From positions 21,089,013 to 21,153,012 of the forward strand of contig JARWKL010000007.1 of NCBI GenBank assembly GCA_029961685.1: DNA of 64,000 nucleotides. The letters are read 5' to 3'. Position numbers and translations under genes: made by a program. Source of the stretch: Aristolochia californica (Eukaryota > Streptophyta > Magnoliopsida > Piperales > Aristolochiaceae). Positions 37,659 through 50,937 of the stretch are shown piece after piece; positions within the stretch are counted from its first letter, which is position 1; each line of letters starts with the position of its first letter. The notes beneath the pieces are model-generated. The model ran no database searches. It was not told the DNA's origin and worked only from the letters and a program-made list of their open reading frames with translations.

Positions 37659-39603
37659 GCCTGTTATGCATGATAAATCACATTACAATCATCTACGATT
37701 AATTATGTCAGCTTTTTGCAAATGGGCAAAATAATGGCATGTTTGAGTCGGGTAAATATCCCACCGTAAGTTCACTTGAGAATTTAATGAGCGTTTGTTA
37801 TTCGCTTTAAAAGCTTTGCATCCATAGCTCTTTGCATCTTTAACATGTTTCAAACATCCATATCCATTTTTAAAACATGTGTGGATGAAATCTCTTTCTT
37901 GCAAAATTCCAAGCTATTAGGGTTAAACTAGTGGAATTTCCCAAAATTGGATAACAAAACTTTTGTGTTAATTTGTGTTGGGTGAATAAATTTTCTATAT
38001 TTATATTTTTTATTTTTTTAAATTTTTTCCATACATCAACTATAAAAAGCGAAAATTCAAAGTTTTGATTTAAGAAAAAAGTGTACATCTAAAATGGAAA
38101 ATCACAATGCACAATTTTAGGGAGAGATAATTCCAGAGAGTGTCTGTAATTTTTAGGGATCGTAAGCTCTTTTTAGTTTTTATATCTCAGGTTTTGCAAT
38201 CGTTGGGAAAAATTGGTGGCGGGCGAGTTTTAACTGAGTGTTGAATTGCAATCCATAAGTCATTTCGTACAAAAATATAGCCCGTTACGCATGATAAATC
38301 ACTTTACAATCATCTATGATTGTTAGATCAAATTTTTGAAAATGGGCAAAATAATGACTTGTTAGACTCGGGTAAATATCCCACCACATGTTCACTTGAG
38401 AATTTAATGAGTGTTTTTTATTCTCTTTAAAAGCTTTGGATCCATAGGTCATTTGAATGTTTAACATGTTTCAAGCATGCATATCCATTTTTAAAACATG
38501 TGTAGAAAAGATCTCCTTCGTGTAAAATTCCAAGCTTAATAAGGTTGGACAAAACTTTTGTGTTCATTTGTGGTATGTGAATAGATATTTTTTATTTACA
38601 TTATTTATTATTTTAAATATTTTCCACACATCAACTATAAAATTTTTATTTTGTTGAGATCTTTCTTACCTTTTTTGTTTACGGGATGAAGGGGGTGCGA
38701 AAGCTCAAAGTTCTAATTTAAGAAAAAAGTGTACATCTAAAATGGAAATGCACAATGCTCAAATGTAGATAGAGATATTTCCAAAGAGTGTCTGTATGTT
38801 TTAGGGATCGTATGCACTTTTTTCGTTTTTATATCTAAGGTGTTGCAATCGTCGGCTAACGGGGGAGGCGGGCGATTTTTAACTGAATGTTGACTTCAAA
38901 TCCATAAGTCATTTCTTACAAAAATATTGCCCGTTACGCATGACAAATCACTTTACAATCATCTATGATTGTTAGCTCAACGTTTTGAATATGGGCAAAA
39001 TAAAGGCTTGTTTCACTCAGGCAAATATCCCACTGCACGTTCACTTTAGAATTTAATGAGTGTTTGTTACTCTCTTTAAAAGCTTCGGATCCATAGGTCA
39101 TTTGAATCTTTAACATGTTTCTGGCATGCATATCCATTTTTAAAACATGTGTAGAAAAAATCTCCTTCATGTAAAATTCCAAGATATTAGATTTGGACTA
39201 GTGGAATTTCCCAAACTTGGATAACGAAACTTTTGTGTTCATTTGTGGTGTGTGAATAAATTTTCTTCATTTACTTTTTTTATTCTTTTAAACTTTTTCT
39301 GTAGATCAACTATGAAATTTTCATTTTGCTGTGATCGATTTGCCTTTTTTGTTTAGGGGATGAAGGGAGAGCGAAAAACTCGAAGTTTTGATTTAAGAAA
39401 AATGTGTACATCTAAAATAGAAATGCACAATGCACATATGTAGAGAGAGATAATTCCAAAGTGTGTCTGTAATTTTCAGGGATTGTAAGCACCTATTCAT
39501 TTTTATATCTCAGGTTTTGATAATTTTCGGGAAAAATGGGTTGCGGAGGATTTTTAACTGAGTGTTGAATTGCAATCCATAAGTCATTTCATACAAAAAT
39601 ATT
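37659..39603 (+). repeat. HOR unit 19: A(deleted)-B-C
   Basis: Monomers start at 37659 (A, 621 bp), 38280 (B, 649 bp) and 38929 (C). The A lacks ~53 bp at about 38046 (actataaaaagcgaaaat), and the B lacks ~26 bp at about 38550 (ggttggacaaaactttt). The C has aaaggcttg, gttactctc and gcttcggatcc, shared with the next C at 40822. Confidence 0.92.
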
Positions 39604-41490
39604 GCCCGTTACGTATGATAAATCACATTGCAATCATCTATGATTAATTATGTCAGCTTTTTCCAAATGGGCAAATTAATGGCATGTCTGACTCGGGTAA
39701 ATATCCCACCGCAAGTTCACTTGAGAATTTAAGAGCGTTTTTTATTCTCTTTAAAAGCTTTGCATCCATAGCTCATTTGCATATTTAACATGTTTCAAAG
39801 ATCCATATCCATTTTTCAAACATGTGTGGATGAAATCTCTTTCTTGCAAAATTCCAAGCTATTAGGGTTAAACTAGTGGAATTTCCCAAAATTGAATAAC
39901 TAAAATTTTCTGTTCATTTGTGTTGGGTGAATAAATTTTATTTATTTATATTTTTTATTGCTTTAAATTTTTTCCATACATTAACTATAAAATTTTCATT
40001 TTGTTGTAATCTTTCTGTCTTGCTTGTTTTCGGGAAGAAGTGAGAGCGAAAAGTCAAAGTTTTGATTTAAGAAAAGAGTGTACATCTAAAATGGAAAAGC
40101 ACAATGCACAATTGTATGGAGAGATAATTCCAAAGAGTGTCTGTAATTTTTAGGGATTGTAAGCTCTTTTTAGTTTTTATATCTCAGGTTTTGCAATCGT
40201 CGGGAAAAATAGGTGGCAAAGGATTTTTAACTGAGTGTTGAATTGCATTCTATAAGTCATTTCATTAAAAAATATAGCCCGTTACGTATGATAAAACACT
40301 TTACAATCATCTACGATTGTTAGATCAAATTTTTGAAAATGGGCAAAATAATGACTTGTTAGACTTGGGTAAATATCCCACCGCACGTTCACTTGAGAAT
40401 GTAATGAGCGTTTGTTATTCTCTTTAAAAGCTTTGGATCCATAGGTAATTTGAATCTTTAACATGTTTCAAGCATGCATATCCATTTTTAAAACATGTAT
40501 AGAAAAAATCTCCTTCATGTAAAATTCCAAGCTTAATAGGGTTGGACTGATGGAATTTCCCAAACTTGGATAACAAAACTTTTGTGTTCATTTGTGGTGT
40601 GTGAATAGATATTTTTTGTTTACATTAGTTATTATTTTAAATATTTTCCACACATCAACTATAAAATTTTTATTTTTTTGTAATCTTTTTTGCCTTTTTT
40701 GTTTTCGGGAAGATGGGGGAGCGAATACTCAAAGTTCTGATTTAAGAAAAAAGTGTACATCTAAAATGGAAAATCACAATGCACAAATGTAGAGAGAGAT
40801 ATTTCCAAAGAGTGTTTCTATGTTACGCATGACAAATCACTTTACAATCATCTATGATTGTTAGCTCAACGTTTTGAATATGGGCAAAATAAAGGCTTGT
40901 TTGACTCGGGCATATATCCCACCGCACGTTCACTTTAGAATTTAAAGTGTGTTTGTTACTCTCTTTAAAAGCTTCGGATCCATAGGTCATTTGAATCTTT
41001 AACATGTTTCTGGCATGTAATCCATTTTTAAAACAGGTGTAGAAAAAATCTCCTTCATGTAAATTTCCAAGATATTAGTTTTGGACTAGTGGATTTTCCC
41101 AAACTTGGATAAAAAAAGTTTTGTGTTCATTTGTGGTGTGTGAATAAATTTTCTTCATTTACTTTTTTTATTGTTTTAAACTTTTTCCCTACATCAACTA
41201 AGAAATTTTCATTTTGCTGTGATCTATTTGCCTTTTTTGTTTACGAGATGAAGGGAGAGCGAAAAACTTGATGTTTTGATTTAAGAAAAATGTGTACATC
41301 TAAAACGGAAATGCACAATGCACATATGTAGAGAGAGATAATTCCTAAGAGTTTCTGTAGTTTTTAGGGAATGTAAGCACCTTTTCGTTTTTATATGTCT
41401 GGTTTTGCAATCGTCGGGAAAAATGGGTTGCGGAGGATTTTTAAATGAGTGTTGAATTGCAATCCATAAGTCATTTCATACAAAAATATA
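39604..41490 (+). repeat. HOR unit 20: A-B(truncated)-C
   Basis: Monomers start at 39604 (A), 40277 (B, 545 bp) and 40822 (C). The B resembles the B at 36309 and the C resembles the C at 38929, so this unit looks assembled from two neighbouring units. Confidence 0.92.
40277..40821 (+). repeat. B monomer missing its 3' ~130 bp
   Basis: The sequence runs gtgtttctatg and then passes directly into ttacgcatgac, the start of the next C. The B-specific G-rich tract and the gttgacttcaaatcc ending are absent. The join uses the short shared word gtta/gttt at the monomer boundary. Confidence 0.88.
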
Positions 41491-42160
41491 GCCCGTTACG
41501 CATGATAAATCACATTACAATCATCTATGATTAATTATGTCAACTTTTTTCAAATGGGCAAAATAATGGCATGTTTGACTCGGGTAAATATCCCACGCCA
41601 AGTTCACTTGAGAATTTAATGAGCGTTTGTTATTCTCTTTAAAAGATTTGCATAGCTCATTTGCATCTCTAACATGTTTCAAACATGCATATCCATTTTT
41701 AAAACATGTGTGGACGAAATCTCTTTCTTGCAAAATTCCAAGCTATTAGGGTTAAACTAGTGCAATTTCCATAAATTGGATAACAAACCTTTTGTGTTCA
41801 TTTGTGTTGGGTGAATAAATTTTCTTTATTTATATTTGTTATTGTTTTAAATTTTTTCTATATATCAACTATAAAATTTTCTTTTTGTTGTAAGTTTTTT
41901 GCCTTGTTTGTTTTCGGGATGAAGGGAGAGCGAAAAGTCAAAGTTTGATTTAAGAAAAAAGTGTACATCTAAAATGGAAATGCACAATGCACAAATGTAG
42001 AGAGAGATATTTCCAAAGAGTGTCTGTATGTTTTAGGGATCGTATGCACTTTTTTCGTTTTTATATCTAAGGTTTTGCAATCGTCGGGAAACGGAGGAGG
42101 CGGGCGATTTTTAACTAAGTGTTGATTTCAAATCCATAAGTCATTTCTTACAAAAATATA
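41491..42160 (+). repeat. A/B hybrid monomer (second case)
   Basis: A diagnostics reach gtcaaagtttgattt at about 41950; B diagnostics (ggaaatgcac, cacaaatgtag, gatatttcc, gggatcgtatgc, gaggcgggcg) run from about 41978. The switch is at almost the same monomer offset (~460-490) as in the hybrid at 34289 (~490-505), but the breakpoint intervals and donor variants differ. Confidence 0.87.
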
Positions 42161-42834
42161 GCCCGTTACGCATGACAAATCACTTTAAAATCATCTATGA
42201 TTGTTAGCTCAACTTTTTGACTATGGGCAAAATAATGGCTTGTTTGACTCGGGCAAATATCCCACCGCACGTTCACTTGAGAATTTAATGAGCGTTTGTC
42301 ATTCTCTTTAAAAGCTTTGGATCCATAGGGCATTTGATTCTTTAACATGTTTCAGGCATGCATATCCATTTTTAAAACATGTGTAGAAAAAATCTCCTTC
42401 ATTTAAAATTCAAAGATATTAGTTTTGGACTAGTGGAATTTCCCAAACTTGGGAGACAAAACTTTTGTGTTCATTTGTGGTGTGCGAATAAATTTTCTTC
42501 ATTTACTTTTTTTATTTTTTTAAACTTTTTTCGTACATCAACTATGAAATTTTCATTTTGTTGTGATCTATTGGCCTTTTTTGTTTACGGGATGAAGGGA
42601 GAGCGAAAAACTCGAAGTTTTGATTTATGAAAAATGTGTACATCTAAAACGGAAATGCACAATGCACATATGTAAAGAGAGATTATTCCAAAGAGTGTCT
42701 GTAATTTTTAGGGATTGTAAGCACCTTTTCGTTTTTATATCTTAGGTTTTGCAATCGTCGGGAAAAATGGGTTGCAGAGGATTTTTAACTGAGTGTTGAA
42801 TTGCAATCCGTAAGTCATTCCATAAAAAAATATA
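41491..42834 (+). repeat. Dimeric HOR unit 21: A/B hybrid plus C
   Basis: An A/B fusion (41491-42160) is followed by C (42161). It has the same architecture as unit 17. The A part shares many rare variants with the A at 47494: catctctaac, tttccataaattgg and caaacctttt. Confidence 0.9.
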
Positions 42835-44818
42835 GCCTGTTATGCATGATAAATTACATTACAATCATCTATGATTAATTATGTCAGCTTTTTGCAAATT
42901 GGCAAAATAATTGCATATTTGACTCGGGTAAATATCCCACCGCAAGTTCACTTGAGAATTTAATGAGCGTTTGTTATTCTCTTTAAAAGCTTTGTCTCCA
43001 TAGCTCATTTGCATCTTTAACATGTTTCAAACATGCATATCCATTTTTATAACATGTGTGGACGAAATCTCTTTCTTGAAAAATTCCAAGTTATTGGGGT
43101 TAAACTACTGAAATTTCCCAAAATTTGATAACTAAACTTTTGTGTTCATTGGTGTTGGGTGAATAAATTTTCTTGATTTATATTTGTTATTTTTTTAAAT
43201 TTTTTCCATACTTCAACTATAAAACTTTCATTTTGTTGTAAGCTTTTTGCCTTGTTTGTTTTCGGGATGAAGGGAAAGCGAAAAGTCAAAGTTTGATTTA
43301 AGAAAAAAGTGTACATCTAAAATGGAAAAGCACAATGCACAATTGTAGGGATTGTAAGCTCTTTTTAGTTTTTATATCTCAGGGTTTGCTTTCGTCGGGA
43401 AAAATCGGTGGCAGAGCATTTTTAACTGTGTTGAATTGCAATCCATAAGTCATTTCATACAAAAATATAGCCCGTTATGCATGATAAATCACTTTACAAT
43501 CATCTATGATTGTTAGATCAAATGTTTGAAAATGGGAAAACTAATGACTTTTTAGACTCTGGTAAATATCCCACCGCACGTTCACTTGCAAATTTATTGA
43601 GCATTTCATATTCTCTTTAAAAGCTTTGGATCCATAGGTCATTTGAATCTTTAACATGTTTCAAGCATGCATATCCATTTTTAAAACATGTGTAGAAAAA
43701 CTCTCCTTAATGCAAAATTCCAGGCTTAATAGGGTTGGACTAGTGGAATTTCCCAAACTTGGATAACAAAACTTTTGTGTTCATTTGTGGTGTGTGAATA
43801 AATATTTTTTATTTATATTAGTTATTATTTTAAATATTTTCCACACATCACTATAAAATTTTTATTTTGTTGTGATCTTTTTTTCCTTTTTTGTTTACGG
43901 GATGAAGGGGGAGCGAAAACTCAAAGTTCTGATTTAAGAAAAAAGTGTACATCTAAAATGGAAATGTACAATGCACAAATGTAGAGAGTGATATTTCAAA
44001 AGAGTGTCTGTATGTTGTAGGGATCGTATGCACTTTTTTAGTTTTTATATCTAAGGTTTTGCAATCGTCTGGAAATGGGAGAGGCGGGCGATTTTTTACT
44101 GAGTGTTGACTTCAAATCCATAAGTCATTTCTTACAAAAATATAGCCCGTTATGCATGACAAAGCACTTTATAATCATCTATGATTGTTAGCTCAACTTT
44201 TTGAATATGGGCAAAATAATGGCTTGTTTGACTCAAGCAAATATGCCACCGCACGTTCACTTGAGAATTTAATGAGCGTTTGTTATTCTCTTTAAAAGCT
44301 TTGGATCCATAAGTCATTTGAATCTTTAACATGTTTCTGGCATGCATATCCATTTTTAAAACATGTGTTGAAAAAATCTCCTTCATTTAAAATTCCAAGA
44401 TATTAGTTTTGGTCTCGTGGAATTTCCCAAACCTGGATAACGAAATGTTTGTGTTCATTTGTGGTGTGTGAATAAATTTTCTTCATTTAATTTTTTTATT
44501 GTTTTAAACTTTTTCCGTACAAAAACTATGAAATTTTCATTTTGTTGTGATCTATTTGCCTTTTTTGTTTACGGGATGAAGGGAGAGCGAAAAACTCAAA
44601 GTTTTGATTTAAGAAAAATGTGTACATCTAAAATGGAAATGCACAATGCACATATGTAGAGAGATATAATTCCAAAGAGTGTCTGTAATTTTTAGGGATT
44701 GTAAGCACCTTTTCGTTTTTATATCTCAAGTTTTACAATCGTCGGGAAAAATGGGTTGTGGAGGATTTTTAACTGAGTGTTGAATTGCAATCCATAAGTC
44801 ATTTCACACAAAAATATA
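42835..44818 (+). repeat. HOR unit 22: A(deleted)-B-C
   Basis: Monomers start at 42835 (A, 635 bp), 43470 (B) and 44145 (C). The A lacks ~37 bp at about 43347-43352, where caattgtaggga is followed at once by ttgtaagctc. The two ends of the loss share tagggagag/taggga, consistent with slippage between short direct repeats. Confidence 0.92.
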
Positions 44819-47493
44819 GCCCGTTACGCATGATAAATCACATTAGAATCATCTATGATTAATTATGTCAGCTTTTGGCAAATGGGCAAAATAATGGCAT
44901 GTTTGACTCGGGTAAATATCCTACCGCAAGTTCACTTGAGAATTTAATGAGCGTTTGTTATTCTCTTTAAAATATTTGCATCCATAGCTCATTTGCATCT
45001 TTAACATGTTTCAAACATGCATATCCATTTTTAAAACATGTGGAGACGAAATCTCTTTCTTGCAAAATTCCAAGCTATTAGGGTTAAACTAGTGGAAAAT
45101 CCCAAAATTGGATTACAATACTTTTGTGTTCATTTGTGTTGGGTGACTAAATTTTTTTTATTTATATTTGTTTTTGTTTTAAATTTTTTCCATACATCAA
45201 CTATAAAAATTTCATTTTGTTGTAAGCTTTTTGCCTTGTTTGTTTTCGGGATGAAGGGTGAGCGAAAAGTCAAAGTTTTGATTTAAGAAAAAAGTGTACA
45301 TCTAAAATGGAAAATCGCAATGCACAATTGTAGGGAGAGATAATTCCAAAGAGTGTCTGTAATTTTTAGGGATTGCAAGCTCTTTTTAGTTTTTATATCT
45401 CAGGTTTTGCAATCGTCGGGTAAAATTGGTGGCAGAGGATTTTTAACTGAGTGTTGATTTGCAATCCATAAGTCATTTCATACAAAAATATAGCCCGTTA
45501 CGTATGATAAATCACATTACAATCATCTATGATTAATTATGTCAGCTTTTTGCAAATGGGAAAAATAATGGCATGTTTGTTCGGGTAAATATCCCACCGC
45601 AAGTTCACTTGAGAATTTAATGAGCGTTTGTTATTCTCTTTAAAAGCTTTGCATCCATAGCTCATTTGCATCTTTAACATGTTTCAAACATGGATATCCA
45701 TTTTTAAAACATGTGTGCACGAAATCTTTTTCTTGCAAAATTCCAAGCTATTAGGGTTAAACTAGTGGAATTTAACAAAATTGGATAACAAAACTTTTGT
45801 GTTCATTTGTGTTGGGTGAATAAATTTTCTTTATTTATATTTGTTATTGTTTTAAATTTTTTCTATACATCAACTATAAAATTTTCATTTTGTTGTAAGC
45901 TTTTTGCCTTGTTTGTTTTTGAGATGAAGGGAGAGCGAAAAGTCAAAGTTTTGATTGAAGAAAAAAGTGTATATCTAAAATGGAAAAGAACAATGCACAA
46001 TTTTAGGGAGAGATAATTCCAAAGAGTGTCTGTAATTTTTAGGAATTTTAAGCTCTTTTTTGTTTTTATATCTCAAGTTTTGCAATCGTCGGGAAAAATT
46101 GGTAGCAGAGGATTTTTAACTGAGTGTTGAATTGCAATCCATAAGTCCGGTACGCATGATAAATCACTTTATAATCATCTATGATTTTTAGATCAAATTT
46201 TTTAAAATAGGCAAAATAATAACTTGTTAGACTCGGGTAAATATCCCACCGTACGTTCACTTGAGAATTTAATGAGCATTTGTTATTCTCTTTAAAAGCT
46301 TTGGATCTATAGGTCATTTGAATCTTTAACATGTTTCAAGCATGCATATCCATTTTTAAAACATGTGTTGAAAAAATCTCCTTCATGTAAAATTCCAAGC
46401 TTAATACGGTTGGACTAATGGAATTTCCCAAACTTGGATAACAAAACTTTTGTGTTCATTTGTGGTGTGTGAATAGATATTTTTTAATTACATTAGATAT
46501 TATTTTAAATATTTTCCACACATCAACTATAAAATTTTTATTTTGTTGTGATCTTTTTTGCCTTTTTTGTTTACAGGATGAAGGGGGAGCGAAAACTCAT
46601 AGTTCTGATTTAAGAAAAAAGCGTACATCAAAAATGGAAATGCACAATTCACAAATGTGGAGAGAGATATTTCCAAAGAGTGTCTGTACGTTTTAGGGAT
46701 CGTATGTACTTTTTTCGTTTTTATATCTAAGGTTTAGCAATCGTCGGGAAACGGGGGAGGCGGGCGATTTCTAACTGAGTGTTGACTTCAAATCCATAAG
46801 TCATTTGTTACAAAAATATAGCCCGTTACGCATGACAAATCACTTTACAATCATCTATGATTGTTAGCTCAATTTTTTAATATGGGCAAAATAATGGCTT
46901 GTTTGACTCGGGCAAATATCCCACTGCACGTTCACTTGAGAATTTAATGAGCGTTTGTTATTCTCTTTAGAAGCTTTGGATCCATAGGTCATTTGAATCT
47001 TTAACATGTTTCTGGCATGCACATCCATTTTTAAAACATGTGTAGAAAAAATCTCCTTCATCTAAAATTCCAAGATATTAGTTTTGGACTAGTGGAATTT
47101 CCCAAACTTGGATAACAAAACTTTTGTGTTCAATTGTGGTGTGTGAATAAATTTTCTTCATTTACTTTTTTTATTGTTTTAAAATTTTTCCGTACATCAA
47201 CTATGAAGTTTTCATTTTGCTGTGATCTATTTGCCTTTTTTGTTTACGGGATGAAGGAAGAGCGAAAAACTCGAAGTTTTGATTTAAGAAAAATGTGTAT
47301 ATCTAAAACGGATATGCACAGTGCACATATGTAGAGAGAGATAATTCCCAAGAGTGTCTGTAATTTTTAGGGAATGTAAGCACCTTTTCGTTGTTATATG
47401 TCAGGTTTTGCAATCATCGGGAAAAATGGGTTGCGGAGGATTTTGAACTGAGTGTTGAATTGCAATCCATAAGTCATTTCATACAAAAATATA
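44819..47493 (+). repeat. Isolated tetrameric HOR unit 23: A-A-B-C
   Basis: Monomers start at 44819 (A), 45493 (A), 46147 (B) and 46821 (C). This AABC unit stands alone about 20 kb from the AABC block at 16.8-24.9 kb. At the A to B boundary ~20 bp are missing (ataagtccggtacgcatg), removing the usual catttcatac segment. Neither A shows the gaaaagagtg mark of the earlier A2 copies, which suggests independent origin. Confidence 0.9.
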
Positions 47494-49518
47494 GCCCGTT
47501 ACGCATGATAAATCACATTACAATCATCTATGATGATTAATTATGTCAGCTTTTTGCAAATCGGCAAAATAATGGCATGTTTGACTCAGGTAAATATCCC
47601 ACGGCAAGTTCACTTGAGAATTTAATGAGCATTTGTTATTCTCTTTAAAAGATTTGCATCCATAGCTCATTTGCATCTCTAACATGTTTCAAACATGCAT
47701 ATCCATTTTTAAAACATGTGTGGACGAAATCTCTTTCTTGCAAAATTCCAAGCTATTAGGGTTAAACTAGTGAAATTTCCATAAATTGGATGACAAACCT
47801 TTTGTGTTCATTTGTGTTGGGTGAATAGATTTTCTTTATTTATATTTGTTATTGTTTTAAATTTTTTCCATATATCAACTATAAAATTTTCATTTTGTTG
47901 TAAGTTTTTTGCCTTGTTTGTTTTCGGGATGAAGGGAGAGCGAAAAGTCAAAGTTTTGATTTAAGAAAAAAGTGTACATCTAAAATGGAAAATCACAATG
48001 CACAATTGTAGGGAGAGATAATTCCAAAGAGTGTCTGTAATTTTTAGGATTTGTAAGCTCTTTTTAGTTTTTATATCTTAGGTTTTGCAATCGTTGGGAA
48101 AAATTGGTGGCAGAGGATTTTTAACTGAGTGTTGATTTGCAATCCATAAGTCATTTCATACAAAAATATAGCTCGTTACGCATGATAAATCACTTTACAA
48201 TCATCTATGATTGTTAGATCAAATTTTTGAAAATGGGCAAAATAATGACTTGTTAGACTCGGGTAAATATCCCACCACACGTTCACTTCAGAATTTAATG
48301 AGCGTTTGTTATTCTCTTTAAAAGCTTTGGATCCATAGGTCAAATAAATCTTTAACATGTTTCAAGCATGCATATCCATTTTTAATACATGTGTAGAAAA
48401 AATCTCCTTCATGTAAAATTCCACGTTTAATAGGGTTGGACTAATGGAATTTCCCAAACTTGGATGACAAACTTTTGTGTTCATTTGTGGTGTGTGGATG
48501 GATATTTTTTATTTACATTAGTTATTATTTTAAATATTTTCCACACATCAACTATAAAATTTTTATTTTGTTGTGATCTTTTTTGCCTTTTTTGTTTAGG
48601 GGATAAAGGGGGAGCGAAAACTCAAAGTTCTTATTTAAGAAAAAAATGTAGATCTAAAATGGAAATGCACAATGCACAAATATAGAGTGAGATATTTCCA
48701 AAGAGTGTCTGTATGTTTTAGGGATCGTAGGCACTTTTCCGTTTTTATATCTAAGGTTTTGCAATCGTCTGGAAACTGGGGAGGCTGGCGATTTTTAACT
48801 GAGTGTTGACTTCAAATCCATAAGTCATTTCTTGCAAAAATATAGCCCGTTACGCATGAAAAATCACTTTACAATCAACTATGATTGTTAGCTCAACTTT
48901 TTGAATATGGGTAAAATAATGGCTTGTTTTACTCGGGCAAATATCCCACCGCACGTTCACTTGAGAATTTAATGAGCGTTTGTTATTCTCTTTAAAAGCT
49001 TTGGATCCATAGGTCATTTGAATCTTTAACATGTTTTTGGCATGCATATCCATTTTTAAAACTTGTGTAGAGAAAATCTCCTTCATGTAAAATTCCAAGA
49101 TATTAGTTTTGGACTAGTGGAATTTCCCAAACCTGGATAACAAAACTTTTGTGTTCATTTGTGGTGTGTGAATAAATTTTCTTCATTTACTTTTTTTACT
49201 GTTTTAAACTTTTTCCGTACATCAACTATGAAATTTTCATTTTGCAGTGATCTATTTGCCTTTTTTGTTTACGGGATGAAGGGAGAGCGAAAAACTCAAA
49301 GTTTTGATTTAAGAAAAATGTGTACATCTAAAACGGAAATGCACAATGCACATATGTAGCGAGAGATAATTCCAAAGAGTGACTGTAATTTTTAGGGATT
49401 GTAAGCACCTTTTCGTTTTTATATCTCAGGTTTTGCAATCGTCGAGAAAAATGGGTTGCGGAGGATTTTGAACTGAGTGTTGAATTGCAATCCATAAGTC
49501 ATTTCGTACAAAAATATA
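47494..49518 (+). repeat. HOR unit 24: A-B-C
   Basis: Monomers start at 47494 (A), 48171 (B) and 48845 (C). The A has a 3-bp expansion in the start dyad (atgatgatt) and shares catctctaac, tttccataaattgg and caaacctttt with the A part at 41491, ~6.0 kb away. Confidence 0.92.
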
Positions 49519-50191
49519 GCCCGTTACGCATGACAAATCACTTTACAATCTCCTATGATTGTTAGCTGAACTTTTTGAATATGGGCAAAATAATGACTTG
49601 TTTGACTTGGGTAAATATCCCACCGCAAGTTCACTTGAGAATTTAATGAGCGTTTGTTATTCACTTTAAAAGCTTTGCATCCATAGCTCATTTGCATCTT
49701 TAACATGTTTCAACCATGCATATCCATTTTTAAAACATGTGTGGACGAAATCTCTGTCTTGCAAAATTCCAAGCTATTAGGGTTAAACTAGTGGAATTTC
49801 CCAAAATTGGATAACAAAACTTTTGTGTTCATTTGCGTTGGGTGAATAAATTTTCTTTATTTAGATTTATAATTATTTTAATTTTTTTCCATACATCAAC
49901 TATAAAATTTTTATTTTGTTGGAAACTTTTTGCCTTTTTTGTTTTCGGGATGAAGGGAGAGCGAAAAGTCATATTTTTGATTTAAGAAAAAAGTGTACAT
50001 CTAAAATGGAAAAGCACAATGCACAATTGTAGGGAGAGATAATTCCAAAGAGTGTCTGTAATTTTAAGGGATTGTAAGCTCTTTTTAGTTTTTATATCTC
50101 AGGTTTTGCAATCGTCGGGAAAAATTGGTGGCAGAGGATTTTTAACTGAGAGTTAAATTGCAATCCATAAGTCATTCCATACAAAAATATA
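49519..50191 (+). repeat. C/A hybrid monomer
   Basis: The first ~70-90 bp are C-like (gacaaatcacttt, gttagctgaactttttgaat); from about 49605 it is A (gggtaaatatcccaccgcaag, split here as gggtaaat and ccgcaag; gcatccatagctcatttgc; gggttaaactagtgg). It shares ttattcactttaaaagc with the C/A hybrid at 61130. Confidence 0.85.
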
Positions 50192-50864
50192 GCCCATTAC
50201 GCATGATAAATCACTTTACAATCATCTATCATTGTTAGATCAAATTTTTGAAAATGGGCAAAATAATGACTTGTTAGGCTAAGGTAATAACCCACCGCAC
50301 GTTCACTTGAGAATTTAATGAGCGTTTGTTATTCTCTTTAAAAGCTTTGGATCCATAGGTCATTTGAATCTTTAACATGTTTCAAGCATGCATATCCATT
50401 TTTAAAACATGTGTAGAAAAAATCTCCTTCATGTAAAATTCCAAGCTCAATAGGGTTGGACTAATTGAATTTCCCAAACTTGGATAACAAAAATTTTATG
50501 TTCATTTGTGCTGTGTGAATAGATTTTTTTTATTTACATTAGTTATTATTTTAAATATTTTCCACATATCAACTATAAATTTTTTATTTTGTGGTAGTCT
50601 TTTTTGCCTTTTTTGTTTACGGGATGAAGGGGGAGCGAAAACTCAAAGTTCTAATTTAAGAAAAAGTTTACATCTAAAATGGAAATGCACAATGCACAAA
50701 TGTAGAGAGAGATATTTCAAAAGAGTGTCTGTATGTTTTAGGGATCGTATGCACTTTTTCGTTTTTATATCTAAGGTTTTGCAATCGTCGGGAAATGGGG
50801 GAGACGGGCGATTTTTAACAGAGTGTTGACTTCAAATCCATAAGTCATTTCTTACAAAAATATA

Positions 50865-50937
50865 GCCCATTACGCATGACAAATCACTTAACTGAGTGTT
50901 GAATTGCAATCCATAAGTCATTTCATAAAAAAATATA
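50865..50937 (+). repeat. 73-bp duplicated monomer-boundary stub
   Basis: After the B ends, a C-type start (gcccattacgcatgacaaat, cactt) runs only ~25 bp and then joins taactgagtgttgaattgc, the 3' end of an A or C monomer, followed by a second boundary motif (gtccgttacgcatga) at 50938. The result is two monomer starts 73 bp apart. The join lies in the overlap tta. Confidence 0.87.
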
